This document shows, piece by piece, positions 1-8,756 of a stretch of DNA of 64,000 nucleotides (positions are counted from its first letter, which is position 1; the number at the start of each line of letters is the position of its first letter). Position numbers and translations under genes: made by a program. The notes below the pieces were generated by a model. That model was given only the letters and a program-made list of their open reading frames with translations. It made no database searches and was not told the DNA's origin. Source of the stretch: an uncultured Sphingobacteriaceae bacterium (GTDB lineage Bacteria; Bacteroidota; Bacteroidia; Sphingobacteriales; Sphingobacteriaceae); contig CAMLLO010000013.1 in assembly GCA_946480915.1 (NCBI GenBank), positions 65,953 to 129,952 on the forward strand, given 5' to 3'.

Positions 1-119
1 CTCACAAATGTTTCTCCAACAAGAATAAGCCGGTTTAAAATAACCTGCTCAATACGTTGAAGTTTAACAGCAAACATCTGTCTGACATCTGCATTCGAGA
101 AACGCGGTTTTATACCCAT
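1..119 (-). CDS. Phage head-tail region protein, N-terminal fragment
   Basis: An ATG at 119 opens a frame that runs off the left edge of the window (39 complete codons visible, beginning MGIKPRFSNADVRQ). It overlaps the end of the preceding gene by about 10 bases, so it is the next gene in the head-completion operon. Its position after two head-tail joining genes suggests a minor tail or tail-completion protein, but the visible part is too short to assign a family. Confidence 0.55.
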   Translation of the reverse strand, partial: MGIKPRFSNADVRQMFAVKLQRIEQVILNRLILVGETFV

Positions 120-442
120 ATCCTAGCGTTCATCATACCTCTGTGAAATCGTTTCACGGTACCGGCGGCAATCAGCTTATCAAGCTTAAAAACCTCAACC
201 GATGTTCCTGTCGATATATCTTCATTCTCATTAGACATATAAACCATTCCACCGAAGTCAATCCTCTGGCCGTCATTGCTGGTTGTGGTCCTTCCGGCAT
301 CGTTAGGCTCATATCTGCAAGGAATAAGGATTTCTGATTCACCTGCCGACTGTTCTGGAGTTATCCAATCACCAGCCTCATTTTGATAGGAAGCGATAGG
401 CTCTAAAACTATTTTAAACTTCAGTGTGTCCGGATAATACAT
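110..442 (-). CDS. Putative head-tail stopper/connector protein
   Basis: This 110-residue protein begins with a beta-rich segment and contains a central RYEPND..GRTTTSNDGQ..DFGGMVYM stretch. Its size and position, two genes after the major capsid gene and before the tail genes, match head-closure (stopper) proteins of siphoviruses, which seal the portal after DNA packaging. The start codon directly abuts the stop of the upstream gene at 442. The assignment rests mainly on gene order; no diagnostic residue was identified. Confidence 0.5.
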   Translation of the reverse strand: MYYPDTLKFKIVLEPIASYQNEAGDWITPEQSAGESEILIPCRYEPNDAGRTTTSNDGQRIDFGGMVYMSNENEDISTGTSVEVFKLDKLIAAGTVKRFHRGMMNARIWV

Positions 443-744
443 TACCAGTAACTTGAAGCATCACTTACGGTAGGTTTTGCATCAGAACCATTTACCAAAT
501 TAGCTATCCTTTGCTCAATTGCAGCTGGATTTAGTGAAATAGAAAAACCACCTTCAGAAATACTTGTCAACCCTCTCAAACTATACAAAACTGCAAGAGA
601 AGCTTTAGTCACAGAGTCTTTATGATTACCTGAATTATATACCAAGTCCGGATCCAACCCTAAGTCTTCAGCAGACTTATTAATCTTTCCTTCCGGTATA
701 CCTGGTATTAAAACTTCTGCCTTTATAGCTTCTCTTATAGTCAT
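442..744 (-). CDS. Putative head-tail adaptor (DUF6706-like)
   Basis: A 100-residue, mostly helical protein with an ISEGGFSISL segment near residue 65, a pattern remembered from the DUF6706 family of Bacteroidota phages. In size and position, immediately after the capsid gene, it corresponds to adaptor proteins that dock onto the portal ring. It is translationally coupled to the 110-residue stopper-like gene (1-base stop/start overlap). The family name is from memory and the function is inferred from order. Confidence 0.5.
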   Translation of the reverse strand: MTIREAIKAEVLIPGIPEGKINKSAEDLGLDPDLVYNSGNHKDSVTKASLAVLYSLRGLTSISEGGFSISLNPAAIEQRIANLVNGSDAKPTVSDASSYW

Positions 745-757
745 TTCAAAGAACGTT

Positions 758-1846
758 TTAAGCGAAAGTGCCTGTGTTATTGGTATTCAATGCAAATGAT
801 TGATCAATTGTATCCCAAGAAGGGAAAGCATTGAATTCATAAGCAGTAGTTTCAACAACAGGATCCACAGTGCTGAATTTTTTAATCAGATTTCCCTGAT
901 ATTCAGCATAGGAAACCTGAGGTTGCGGACGTTCTTTTTCAACAATCGGTGCAACGTGTAAACGGCCGACCGCTCCATCAGGAGTATAGATTACGTTATC
1001 TAATCCAAATGGGTTAGCATAAGTAACCTTTCCATCTATTTCGATACCGATTGAAGCATTGAATGGACGTATTTGAGGCCAATTGTTAGATGACAAGAAG
1101 TTGTTGACCTTACTGATATTCATATCAATATTGTCAGTTGTACCTTTTGAAAGTAAACCGAATTTTGTCAACACCTTTTTAGATTCCAATATTTGGAAAA
1201 CCTTTGTAGGATGCATTCTTATAACACCTCCGGTTATTCCAAGATCAGCCATCGGCTCAAAGAATGATTTTCTCAAATCCAATAAAGGATCTGAATTTTC
1301 GGTATCACTCCAAATGGCACCAGTAGTACCTGTTTTATGAGAAGCTGGCATTCCGAAATCAACATCGTATTGTGTTACTACACCTACGTTATTTTCGGCT
1401 GTAAAACTGATTTTACCGGCGCTCGATAACATCTGTCCAAGCATCCAGTCGATACGTTTGTGAGGTGCTATTGAGCAAAACTCAACATCATCAAAAATCA
1501 AAGCTAACACACGTTGCATGTTTGGATCTACCTGCTTTGTAAGATTAATGTACTTCATCAACAAATCTTCATCCATTGTGCGTTTACCACGGATCGATGG
1601 AATCTTACCGGATTTGTCACGCAAAGCATCACGAGTATGCTCAGGAGCTGACACATTGAATGCGGTAACGTTACCGGCAACACCTGCTTTACGGTCACCG
1701 ATCACGGTTTTCCATTCCAGACTATCTACCGGATTTACTGTGACCAAAGAAGGCCAGAAAATGGCTGCGAAACGTGCTCTTGTTTCGTCAATGTAAGATT
1801 GCAAATTCTTTTCCTTTGCAATCTCTTTAATAACTGTTCCGTACAT
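758..1846 (-). CDS. Major capsid protein (lambda gpE-like)
   Basis: The 362-residue product has the length and composition of the Phage_cap_E (HK97-fold) family: helical N-terminal arm, segment KSFFEPMADLGITGGVIRMH in the middle, and a C-terminal domain with NPFGLDNVIYTPDGAVGRLH. It would assemble into the icosahedral head shell around the scaffold encoded upstream. It sits between a decoration-like gene and the head-tail joining genes, the normal siphovirus order. A purine-rich AGGAGGC stretch precedes the ATG, a rare Shine-Dalgarno-like signal in this window and consistent with heavy expression. Confidence 0.85.
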   Translation of the reverse strand: MYGTVIKEIAKEKNLQSYIDETRARFAAIFWPSLVTVNPVDSLEWKTVIGDRKAGVAGNVTAFNVSAPEHTRDALRDKSGKIPSIRGKRTMDEDLLMKYINLTKQVDPNMQRVLALIFDDVEFCSIAPHKRIDWMLGQMLSSAGKISFTAENNVGVVTQYDVDFGMPASHKTGTTGAIWSDTENSDPLLDLRKSFFEPMADLGITGGVIRMHPTKVFQILESKKVLTKFGLLSKGTTDNIDMNISKVNNFLSSNNWPQIRPFNASIGIEIDGKVTYANPFGLDNVIYTPDGAVGRLHVAPIVEKERPQPQVSYAEYQGNLIKKFSTVDPVVETTAYEFNAFPSWDTIDQSFALNTNNTGTFA

Positions 1847-1860
1847 TTTTTAGCCTCCTA

Positions 1861-2466
1861 TTAGCGTTGTTCAGAAAAAATAATTAAACCTTTCAGGGCA
1901 TCTTTCACCGCCTGAGGTGTTGTGTAAGGCAGACGTCTATTATAAGTTATTCCCTCACGAACAACGGCAACAAATACATTCTTACCCACTTCTGTGTCGT
2001 TCCTTAGCTGGCCATTAACTTCTACTTTCAATGCTCCAGCGGCTGCTCCACTCGCAGCAGAATGAAATAGCACATCTCCAACATTCACGGCCCCTAATGA
2101 TGTTCCAACTGTGATTATGTCATAATCAGCGTTGGAGGTATTAATGCCTGAAATAGCATAAGACTTACCACCTACTGCTGGGGAAACGACGTCACTTGCT
2201 ACAATTAAATGTGCTTGATTATTTACGCTCTTTGCAATTTTGTAAGTAGTAGATCCGTCTACTGCGGCTTCAACTATGGTTGCGGTTTTTAGAATTTTGA
2301 CCAAGCGTGTGCTTTCGTCAAAATTAACAAAGGTACCAGCCCTTAATAAGGATTTGTCAACAAGACCTGTATTATCTAAAGTACCGCCTCCTGCATAATC
2401 AGAGGTGACTTTTATAAACACTGGAGGTGTTGCAATGTCTGATTGGTTTTCTATTTCTAGTCCCAT
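1861..2466 (-). CDS. Putative head decoration protein
   Basis: A 201-residue, glycine-, alanine- and valine-rich protein without long helices, with repeated short beta-type segments (for example VGDVLFHSAASGAAAGALKV). It lies between the scaffold and major capsid genes, where lambda gpD-like head stabilisation proteins are normally encoded. It starts two bases after the scaffold stop, so it is in the same transcript. No catalytic motif is seen. The role is inferred from position and composition. Confidence 0.55.
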   Translation of the reverse strand: MGLEIENQSDIATPPVFIKVTSDYAGGGTLDNTGLVDKSLLRAGTFVNFDESTRLVKILKTATIVEAAVDGSTTYKIAKSVNNQAHLIVASDVVSPAVGGKSYAISGINTSNADYDIITVGTSLGAVNVGDVLFHSAASGAAAGALKVEVNGQLRNDTEVGKNVFVAVVREGITYNRRLPYTTPQAVKDALKGLIIFSEQR

Positions 2467-2468
2467 TT

Positions 2469-3158
2469 TTACATTTCTTGAATATTGATACCACTATCTT
2501 TAGGTGAAATGGTTTTACCGAATTCTTTGATAGCTTCTGTAAAAGCCGTTGGTGAAGATGTGCTGCCTTTAAGGACAGTACCATCACCAATAGACTGATT
2601 AACTGCTAATTGTTTTGCAGATGTCCATTTGGAATCCAGTTTAGTAATAACTTCCTCCTGATTGAAATCATCAGAAATCATAACATCATCAGCCCAGTCC
2701 TCTGGAATACCCTTTTCTTTAAGAGCAACCTTTAATTTTCCTCGAACATCATTTGACTGGATTTGCTTAGTTAAGGATGCGAACGGCTCTAAAGCGGTTT
2801 TAACTGCATCAGCAACTAACTTTGCAACATCTGTTTGTTGACCGGGTTTCTTTTTTGACGCCTCATCATCATCATCGTCATCATCATCCACTTTTTTCTT
2901 AGCGATGAAATCAAATTCCTTTTCAAGATTTGTTCTAACGGAACGAGATTTGCGATCAGATTCTTTTTGAACCAGTTCAACCATGTCATCAAAAGAAAAA
3001 ACACCTGTATCGAGATCATCTATAGTGCTGTCGATATCATCTTCGGTGTTAATCTTTGCCTCAATTTTAGTGAGTAAAAGATCCAATCCTTTCGGTGTGA
3101 GTTTTTTAAGAGAACCGCCTTTTTTTGCTTGGAGTTTCTCTAAAATGATTTTACGCAT
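2469..3158 (-). CDS. Capsid scaffold-like protein
   Basis: This 229-residue protein is strongly charged and predicted to be coiled coil. It contains an uninterrupted run of eight aspartates near residue 96, followed by glutamate and basic residues, and a helical region VAKLVADAVKTALEPFASL. High charge, low complexity and position directly before the decoration and capsid genes fit a phage scaffolding protein (GP20-like), which shapes the procapsid and is later lost or cleaved. No serine-protease motif was recognised, so a fused prohead protease is unlikely. Confidence 0.7.
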   Translation of the reverse strand: MRKIILEKLQAKKGGSLKKLTPKGLDLLLTKIEAKINTEDDIDSTIDDLDTGVFSFDDMVELVQKESDRKSRSVRTNLEKEFDFIAKKKVDDDDDDDDEASKKKPGQQTDVAKLVADAVKTALEPFASLTKQIQSNDVRGKLKVALKEKGIPEDWADDVMISDDFNQEEVITKLDSKWTSAKQLAVNQSIGDGTVLKGSTSSPTAFTEAIKEFGKTISPKDSGINIQEM

Positions 3159-3236
3159 AGTAGTTTTTTAAGCTATTGTTAGAATAGGCTTAAAATTACT
3201 ATGAGAAGAAAGGTATTGGAGTATTGAGGGAATTGA

Positions 3237-3268
3237 AATCTGTAATATAAGAGCTAATATTACAGATT
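3237..3268. terminator. Perfect 12-bp inverted repeat behind the Mu F-like gene
   Basis: AATCTGTAATAT at 3237-3248 pairs perfectly with ATATTACAGATT at 3257-3268 across an 8-base loop. It overlaps the stop codon of the minus-strand Mu F-like gene at 3260 and lies about 80 bases before the scaffold gene. There is no strong U-run on the minus strand, so it may attenuate or process the transcript rather than fully terminate it. Confidence 0.55.
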
Positions 3269-4309
3269 AGGTAAAAACTTCTTATTATCCTGAATAAAAA
3301 ACGGTAAAGACTTCCATCCTTTTATCTTTTCTCTGTTTTCCTCAACCCATTTTGAAGCTGATGATGGGATACTATTAACGGTTCCTTTGAACTTAAATCC
3401 AGATTCTTTACCTGCTAAAACAGCATCTTCATATCTGTCAAAGTCAGCTGGCGAAGCTAATCTTGGAACAGCTGGACATAGGCATTGAGCATGAAAACCT
3501 CGATGTTTATAACCGGCTGGATATGGACCAACAAGAGTATCACAGATATCATACCTAGGATGATTATTTGACAGAATAATATCAATACCAATTACAAAGG
3601 GGGTTGTGGACCATCGCTCGAAATCAGAAGATCTATATGCATCATTAACCTCTGTTCTGGTTAATCTCAATGCGTTCTTAAATGAACTTCTGTAAACTCC
3701 CCTACCTGGTGTATATTTCTTTGCGGCTTTACTTAACACCAGCTTACCTGAAGTATTCTTTACCCGTCTGAATAACTTATCAGGCTCTTGCAAATATTGT
3801 TTTTGTTCCCGGGCCATAACAGCAGCTGGCTTACCTTCAGATATGCCAGTATACAACCCTTGTTCAATTTCACTGCGGAACTGATCCGTATATTTCCAAA
3901 CCCGATCAGATAGATTCAGTCCCTTTATTCTTCTTTTGGTAAATGCTTCGAGAGCTTTTTCATTGCGCTGGTAAAGGACTGATTTAATCTGCTCTGATAC
4001 CTCTTTCCCTGCATAGTGATTCGCAAGCATTTCATCCATCTTGCTATCTGCAAGCCCCCATTGTTGTTTAGTTCCATCAACCAGAATGACGGTTAATTGC
4101 TCATGGAATTCAAGAAGGGCCCTGTCGATTTGTTTACTAAGTATTGGATAATCGGAAATCTTAAAGATCGCTTTCTTTAATTTAACGGATCCTGCCTGAT
4201 TGAATATCTTATCAATGGTCCGAAAATAAGAATCCTGCACCTGCCGTTGATAGCGTTTTATTGCCTTTAGGTGCAATTGTTCGTACTTTTTAGCGATTTT
4301 ATCAGGCAT
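3260..4309 (-). CDS. Phage minor head protein, Mu F-like
   Basis: A 349-residue protein. Residues around 285-300 carry the family signature HRGFHAQCLCPAVPRL (the HxxCxC element of Mu gpF-like proteins, PF04233), preceded by ALRLTRTEVNDAYRSS. These minor head proteins act with the portal during procapsid assembly. The N-terminal half is helical and lysine-rich. The start ATG lies inside the stop region of the small zinc-finger gene upstream (8-base overlap), indicating coupled translation within the head operon. Confidence 0.85.
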   Translation of the reverse strand: MPDKIAKKYEQLHLKAIKRYQRQVQDSYFRTIDKIFNQAGSVKLKKAIFKISDYPILSKQIDRALLEFHEQLTVILVDGTKQQWGLADSKMDEMLANHYAGKEVSEQIKSVLYQRNEKALEAFTKRRIKGLNLSDRVWKYTDQFRSEIEQGLYTGISEGKPAAVMAREQKQYLQEPDKLFRRVKNTSGKLVLSKAAKKYTPGRGVYRSSFKNALRLTRTEVNDAYRSSDFERWSTTPFVIGIDIILSNNHPRYDICDTLVGPYPAGYKHRGFHAQCLCPAVPRLASPADFDRYEDAVLAGKESGFKFKGTVNSIPSSASKWVEENREKIKGWKSLPFFIQDNKKFLPNL

Positions 4310-4457
4310 TGTTTTTCTTTTGTTGACTTGTAAGGTGGTAACTATTGCAAAGAGTACAGAAGTAATATCTGCACTCTTCTCTTTTGCTTTTTGGATTGGT
4401 AACTTTTGCTAAAACTAGCATTGCACCAATTTTATCCAACTTCTTCTTTTTGCACAT
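4302..4457 (-). CDS. Small zinc-finger-like phage protein
   Basis: A 51-residue basic protein whose C-terminal part reads CRYYFCTLCNSYHLTSQ. The Cys-x4-Cys-x2-Cys-x3-His spacing is typical of a tiny zinc ribbon found in phage structural operons. It overlaps the following Mu F-like gene by 8 bases and starts two bases after the stop of the 43-residue gene upstream. It may bind nucleic acid or stabilise a head factor; this is not known. Confidence 0.65.
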   Translation of the reverse strand: MCKKKKLDKIGAMLVLAKVTNPKSKREECRYYFCTLCNSYHLTSQQKKNNA

Positions 4458-4459
4458 CC

Positions 4460-4591
4460 TTAATCCAGTTCAAAACATGCGGTCATGGGTAATTGTGGAT
4501 CATCTACATCAACATGTACATGCAATGTTTCATACTCAGGCTGATCTTCAGCCAATGGCAGGTTCGATTCTTCGAATTTAATTGATCTCAT
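4460..4591 (-). CDS. Small acidic hypothetical protein
   Basis: A 43-residue acidic frame (starts MRSIKFEESN, ends ACFELD) with HVHVDVDDP in the middle. Its ATG overlaps the TGA of the upstream 57-residue frame (ATGA), and its stop lies two bases before the next start, so it is embedded in a tightly packed operon. No family is recognised. Support is the coupling and absence of an overlapping better frame. Confidence 0.5.
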   Translation of the reverse strand: MRSIKFEESNLPLAEDQPEYETLHVHVDVDDPQLPMTACFELD

Positions 4592-4761
4592 AATATTAAT
4601 TTTTGTTTGAAACTTTCAATCATTCTTTCCTGACTTTCAGGAGAAGAATATTTTAATTCGTGAAGAAACTCTCTCATTTCAATTCGTAGGTTATTGCTCC
4701 GATGGTAGAATTTACTCAATAAAGTGCCGGTTAGATTATTGACCTGTTTCAGGTATATCAT
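4588..4761 (-). CDS. Small hypothetical protein
   Basis: A 57-residue basic frame beginning MIYLKQVNNL and ending SFKQKLIL. The ATG at 4761 lies inside the 3' end of the nuclease-like gene; a shorter start at residue 29 (MREFLHELKY) is also possible. It ends with an ATGA overlap to the next gene. Mostly helical; no known family. Confidence 0.45.
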   Translation of the reverse strand: MIYLKQVNNLTGTLLSKFYHRSNNLRIEMREFLHELKYSSPESQERMIESFKQKLIL

Positions 4762-5146
4762 TAACCGAGATCAATCCTTCAGGAACGCAATAATAGAACT
4801 TATTCGGCAACTTATCGGCTGGATTGCAAAACCATATGCTTGATGCATCCCCTTCTCGGTAATGATATTCTGTTTCACCTTTTCTCAAGTATGGTTTGAA
4901 TGGCCATTTTCTTTCCAATATAGCTGACTTTTTGAAATTGGTTAAAAGATGATGCTTTTCTGTTTTACACTGAAAGTCCTTTCGGAAATCAGCGCGGCTG
5001 ATCTTTACCTCAACTTCTAAAGCGTATCCGGATTTGCTAATTCCAAAGAAATCACTTTCCCATGCATAGATAAACGCATTGAATAGCTTGTAATCGTAAT
5101 TAGCAAAATAATATTTTAACTTTTCTTGGATGATTCTTTCAGTCAT
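4736..5146 (-). CDS. PD-(D/E)XK nuclease-like protein (MmcB-like)
   Basis: A 136-residue protein from the ATG at 5146. Residues about 42-60 read ALEVEVKISRADFRKDF followed by a lysine-rich KHHL segment. The E-x-K core and the downstream Lys/His resemble the MmcB/restriction-endonuclease-like fold of proteins that act in DNA repair. A longer start at 5182 is disfavoured because those codons overlap a strong terminator hairpin at 5163-5192. In a phage head operon it may trim or process DNA; substrate unknown. Confidence 0.55.
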   Translation of the reverse strand: MTERIIQEKLKYYFANYDYKLFNAFIYAWESDFFGISKSGYALEVEVKISRADFRKDFQCKTEKHHLLTNFKKSAILERKWPFKPYLRKGETEYHYREGDASSIWFCNPADKLPNKFYYCVPEGLISVNDIPETGQ

Positions 5147-5162
5147 TTGACTAGCAATAGAT

Positions 5163-5192
5163 AAAACCCGGAACATTGGCATGCCGGGTTTT
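5163..5192. terminator. Bidirectional terminator hairpin
   Basis: AAAACCCGG at 5163-5171 pairs with CCGGGTTTT at 5184-5192, giving a 9-bp stem flanked by A and T runs on either strand. It lies just downstream of the minus-strand lipoprotein gene and argues that the nuclease-like gene starts after it. Confidence 0.75.
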
Positions 5193-5199
5193 ATATTAA

Positions 5200-5496
5200 T
5201 TAAGTAGTAGTTTTCTCCTGAGCCTTTTTAAGAGGCGGGGAGTTGGATGCTGGATATACTTCTAATGAAGTTCCGGTTAATGACACATTTAAAGCATGGA
5301 CATAAACGCAAGGTCCGTACAATGGAGCAACTGCAGGAGATACAGCATCATTAATATAAGCCAAATCCAAATGACTTATACTAGGATTCTCAATTGATGG
5401 CGTTAAGCCCGCTTTTTGACGAGGTGCCTCGAAACTACATGAAGAAATCACAACAACCAATAAAGAAGAACATGCAATTGCAATAAATCTTTTCAT
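5200..5496 (-). CDS. Small phage-encoded lipoprotein
   Basis: From the ATG at 5496 the 98-residue product begins MKRFIAIACSSLLVVVISSC, a lipoprotein signal peptide with a cysteine at residue 20. The upstream in-frame codons (from a TTG at 5535) give a poor signal peptide and were not used. The gene stands between portal and nuclease-like genes, preceded by the bipartite motif at 5546-5571 and followed by a terminator, so it can be expressed alone. A surface lipoprotein in a prophage may act in superinfection exclusion or lysogenic conversion; this is inference. Confidence 0.65.
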   Translation of the reverse strand: MKRFIAIACSSLLVVVISSCSFEAPRQKAGLTPSIENPSISHLDLAYINDAVSPAVAPLYGPCVYVHALNVSLTGTSLEVYPASNSPPLKKAQEKTTT

Positions 5497-5545
5497 GTTG
5501 CTTTGATTAGGGTTAAACATTTTGTTTGAACTCAAATATATAAAA

Positions 5546-5571
5546 TATTATTAATGTTCAATATACGTATA
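5546..5571 (-). promoter_or_regulatory. Bipartite motif, copy A
   Basis: On the minus strand TATACG, seven bases, then AACATTAATAATA. It lies directly after the portal stop codon and about 50 bases before the lipoprotein ATG. Here the left half extends to a palindrome (AATATACGTATATT). It is one of nine copies with identical spacing in the prophage. Confidence 0.65.
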
Positions 5572-5573
5572 TT

Positions 5574-6959
5574 TTATTCCAAGGTACTTACAGATTCACT
5601 GTTGATTTGTATATTCTCAGCATCAGCATCTTTAACCAATGGATTTAATTCTACACCTGTCTTTTGGCTCATTATCGGTTTACCGCCTGTAGCTGTCGAA
5701 AGCATATTTATCAAATCCTCAGAGTTATCAGGTAGTGGATTTCCAAATTCTATTGATACATTAAGTTTTTTAACTTCTGCCTCGAAAGCGCTTGAGGTAT
5801 CAATCACCTTGTACATGAAGGATTTCAATATTTCAAGTTCCCGATCATGCATTTCTTCATAATAACCATGTTTCCTCATCGCTTTCAATAAAGCCGCAAA
5901 GAATGCCATCTCTATAGCTTTACCTGATGTTAAGCCTAAAGATGTCATTTTATCCATACTTAAATCAGGGGTATCAGTGAGGTAATGAATGAGCTCTTTT
6001 AAATCCTCCTTTTCATCTTTTACCATGTCGATAGACATTTGAGGAACCAAATATGAAGCTTTCCCTCCTACTCCCAATTTGATAACCTTACCTGCTTTTT
6101 TAGCTTCTGGTAAACTTTCTACATTCCCTTCCAAAAGTAAAATAGGATCACCTGATCGATCATTATTATCAGCGCGGCCTGAAGTTAAAAACTCTCTCCG
6201 ATCAATAAGCTTTTGAACTATAGCCCATTCAGTCTCATCCTGGTTAAACCAAACTATAGGTATCTTACCTATGATATTTGTTTCGGGAGAAATTATCCAA
6301 GAGCCGTTCTTTTCACATTTGTAAATAATATCGGCCATGTAAACATCGAAATGCTCGATATTTTTATTATTTACTTTAACCTTATATTCTCTGGCAACGG
6401 CTCTAAGTACTCCGAAACTATCAAAGCTTACATGAAGAATATCTCCTAATGAATTTGCAAGAAGAATACATTTGACACTATTTGGTTTGCTCAAATCTGA
6501 TTTATCAGCATTACTGTCACGATAAGGAACGAACAATTTTGCGCACTCAGTTTCAGACATCGTAATTTCCGCACACTTCTGATCCTTTGCAGGCATGCGC
6601 ATTTCTTTACGAAGATCAAGAAGCATTTTAAAAGCATTATCAGTGCCAGTGCTTTCTTGTTTTAATTTTATGGGTTTACCGTAGAGAAAAGCAACTGAAG
6701 ATTGAACAATTTTTTGCTGATATCCAATTGGCAGGTTCCAACTTGTTACAATATCGCCTTTTATTAAAGTTTTATCTGGGCGGTCCATAATCTCATGACC
6801 ATCAATTCTATATTGTTTCAAAGCAGCTTTAACAACATCTGTTTTGTTGGTAAACTTATACTTTGCTTTTTCAATGGAGCCTTCAGTTATAAGGCTTACC
6901 AAGTCTTTATCTTCTTCTTTCATTCCTAAAAGGTTTTTTAATGTTCTTATAATTTCCAT
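5574..6959 (-). CDS. Phage portal protein (SPP1 gp6-like)
   Basis: The 461-residue product has the length of SPP1-type portals. It shows the N-terminal helical wing, segment PIGYQQKIVQSSVAFLYGKP, the central GKIPIVWFNQDETEW stem region and the C-terminal LTSGKAIEMAFFAALLKAMR helix. It would form the dodecameric ring at the capsid vertex through which TerL pumps DNA. It follows TerL by nine bases and precedes the head genes. No truncation is seen. Confidence 0.85.
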   Translation of the reverse strand: MEIIRTLKNLLGMKEEDKDLVSLITEGSIEKAKYKFTNKTDVVKAALKQYRIDGHEIMDRPDKTLIKGDIVTSWNLPIGYQQKIVQSSVAFLYGKPIKLKQESTGTDNAFKMLLDLRKEMRMPAKDQKCAEITMSETECAKLFVPYRDSNADKSDLSKPNSVKCILLANSLGDILHVSFDSFGVLRAVAREYKVKVNNKNIEHFDVYMADIIYKCEKNGSWIISPETNIIGKIPIVWFNQDETEWAIVQKLIDRREFLTSGRADNNDRSGDPILLLEGNVESLPEAKKAGKVIKLGVGGKASYLVPQMSIDMVKDEKEDLKELIHYLTDTPDLSMDKMTSLGLTSGKAIEMAFFAALLKAMRKHGYYEEMHDRELEILKSFMYKVIDTSSAFEAEVKKLNVSIEFGNPLPDNSEDLINMLSTATGGKPIMSQKTGVELNPLVKDADAENIQINSESVSTLE

Positions 6960-6968
6960 TTCTCATTT

Positions 6969-8207
6969 TTAATAAAATCCTAAGTCAGCTTTAGTAAGTG
7001 ATTTTTCTTGAACTCGTTTTTGTGATTTTTCCATAAAGAATATATATCTCGTAGCGTCCATTGCGTGATTGTTTTTTTCAGTGGGCTTATTCAGCCAAAT
7101 ACCGTTTTTGTCCTGTATGTATGTATAGTTTCTCCATTCTTTTATAAAATTCAATGACCTTTCGGTAATATGAATCTTATGCCTTTTCATAATATCAAGG
7201 CCGTTATTTACAGAGCCAGGAGGTTTATCAGCTCCCACAACATCGAACCCCATTCGATATATTTCTTCTATATCCTTTGGGGCTGAACTATCGGCCCAAC
7301 CTCTGATACCTTTTAAATCGTTTTCCTTTAAAATATCGCCGATATCAGTGTTAAGCATCTTGGTACGATAACATAACTCATCTAACCAAACCTCATTTGT
7401 TGAACCGGTCCAATACGCGTCAGGAATAGCCGTAACATCATTAGTAAACCCAAAGTCTAAACCCCAACGATGAGTTTTTTTTGCCCATTCTGGAACATCT
7501 TTTACAATATCCCAATGAACGCCAAATTCGAATACCAATCCTTCAAGAGAAGCTCTTTGCCCTAATCCGTATATCTTCCATTTTCGGTCATCCGCGGTAC
7601 CGTTGGCGAAATTCTCTTCAGTAGGCTCATAACTCAATATCTGTTCTTTAGCATTCTGAGAAATGAACTGGTTATCCAGCATTGTACTATGATTGTAGAA
7701 GGATTTTGGACGTTTTAATATTTTGTCGAAAATCCAATGCTCTTCAAATGAAGGGTTATAATCCAGAATAGCGAAGCCGGTACAACGCTGCATCAATTGA
7801 GCATAATCATCAAACTGAGCTTCAACAGCCTCATTTATCCAAAAAGCATCGGAAGCGAAACCGTGAATCTTTTGCGGATCATCTAGGCCAACAAACCAAA
7901 ATTCAGTGTCAAAGAGCTTTATGATTTTATTTGTCCTGTTATGGTCTCTAGGATTATATAAACCATAGCCGGTAAGGATATCAATAAAATCCTTCATTAC
8001 GGTTGCACTTAGCCAGGTACCTTTTAAACGGGCTACTGCAACACGGGTATTCCTGCCTTTATTAATCCACGCCCATTTTATCCAAAACTGAATAATAGAG
8101 TGCGTTTTACTTGAACGGCTCCCACCCTCCAGAACAAAAACATTGAAGGCTTTAGAAACATAAGCCTCCCAAAGCTTATCATGTACCTTCGTTGTTACTA
8201 TTAGCAC
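6969..8207 (-). CDS. Terminase large subunit
   Basis: A 412-residue packaging ATPase-nuclease. Walker A is FVLEGGSRSSKT (residues about 24-35), Walker B is DAFWINEA with catalytic Glu, and the RNase-H-like nuclease domain starts at RWGLDFGFTNDVTAI with a late Asp in NNHAMDATRY. It cuts concatemeric phage DNA and drives it into the prohead. The start overlaps the end of terS by 29 bases. The length is normal and all key residues are present. Confidence 0.9.
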   Translation of the reverse strand: MLIVTTKVHDKLWEAYVSKAFNVFVLEGGSRSSKTHSIIQFWIKWAWINKGRNTRVAVARLKGTWLSATVMKDFIDILTGYGLYNPRDHNRTNKIIKLFDTEFWFVGLDDPQKIHGFASDAFWINEAVEAQFDDYAQLMQRCTGFAILDYNPSFEEHWIFDKILKRPKSFYNHSTMLDNQFISQNAKEQILSYEPTEENFANGTADDRKWKIYGLGQRASLEGLVFEFGVHWDIVKDVPEWAKKTHRWGLDFGFTNDVTAIPDAYWTGSTNEVWLDELCYRTKMLNTDIGDILKENDLKGIRGWADSSAPKDIEEIYRMGFDVVGADKPPGSVNNGLDIMKRHKIHITERSLNFIKEWRNYTYIQDKNGIWLNKPTEKNNHAMDATRYIFFMEKSQKRVQEKSLTKADLGFY

Positions 8208-8700
8208 CGTTTAAGTTCTTAGCAATATAATCCTGCAACTGTTCAGGTGTTAACTGATCGGCAGAAACAAACATCATTGGAGTGTTATTAATTTTTTCGC
8301 CTTTGGATGTATGATCAACCTCCGATTTCTCAATATATCCCCTATCCTTGGCACGGGTTTTTAAATAAAAGAGAATTGAAGCCACATCACCAGCTTTGAT
8401 ATTATCGAATAGCTTACTCTCAACAAAATCAATGCTGATATCATTAATTTCAGCAACCTTGGCGGTAAATCTTTCTTTCCATGCTGGCAATTGCTTTCCG
8501 GATTTCCAATCATAGACAGTTTGCCGGGAAATTCCTGCGATTTGACAAGCCTGAAGGATATTGCCGAGTTTTACTTTCAATAGAAATAAAAACCACTTTT
8601 GTTTTTTAGGAAACCCCTTAACATCCTCATCCTTCTCGCATTCCTCGCGCATGAGTTTAAGTTGCTTCAGCTTAGCATCTTGTTTTTTATCTTCTGCCAT
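8179..8700 (-). CDS. Terminase small subunit
   Basis: A 173-residue protein with an N-terminal HTH reading LQACQIAGISRQTVYDWKSG (residues about 48-67), the DNA-recognition fold of TerS proteins that bind the pac or cos site. The middle is helical (oligomerisation) and the C-terminus, overlapping terL, is likely the TerL contact. It is preceded by a hairpin terminator at 8719-8746, so packaging genes may have their own transcription start. Confidence 0.8.
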   Translation of the reverse strand: MAEDKKQDAKLKQLKLMREECEKDEDVKGFPKKQKWFLFLLKVKLGNILQACQIAGISRQTVYDWKSGKQLPAWKERFTAKVAEINDISIDFVESKLFDNIKAGDVASILFYLKTRAKDRGYIEKSEVDHTSKGEKINNTPMMFVSADQLTPEQLQDYIAKNLNGANSNNEGT

Positions 8701-8718
8701 AAATTTTTAAAATAAAAA

Positions 8719-8746
8719 GGCATGCCACCTGATTAGATAGCATGCC
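8719..8746 (-). terminator. Rho-independent terminator before terS
   Basis: GGCATGC (8719-8725) pairs with GCATGCC (8740-8746). On the minus strand the stem is followed by TTTTTATTTT. It separates the small-gene cluster from the packaging operon. Confidence 0.7.
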
Positions 8747-8756
8747 CGTAAGGTAA

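Noticed and set aside
4384..4581. Plus-strand frame of 65 residues
   Set aside because: It is antisense to two overlapping minus-strand small genes that fit the operon better.
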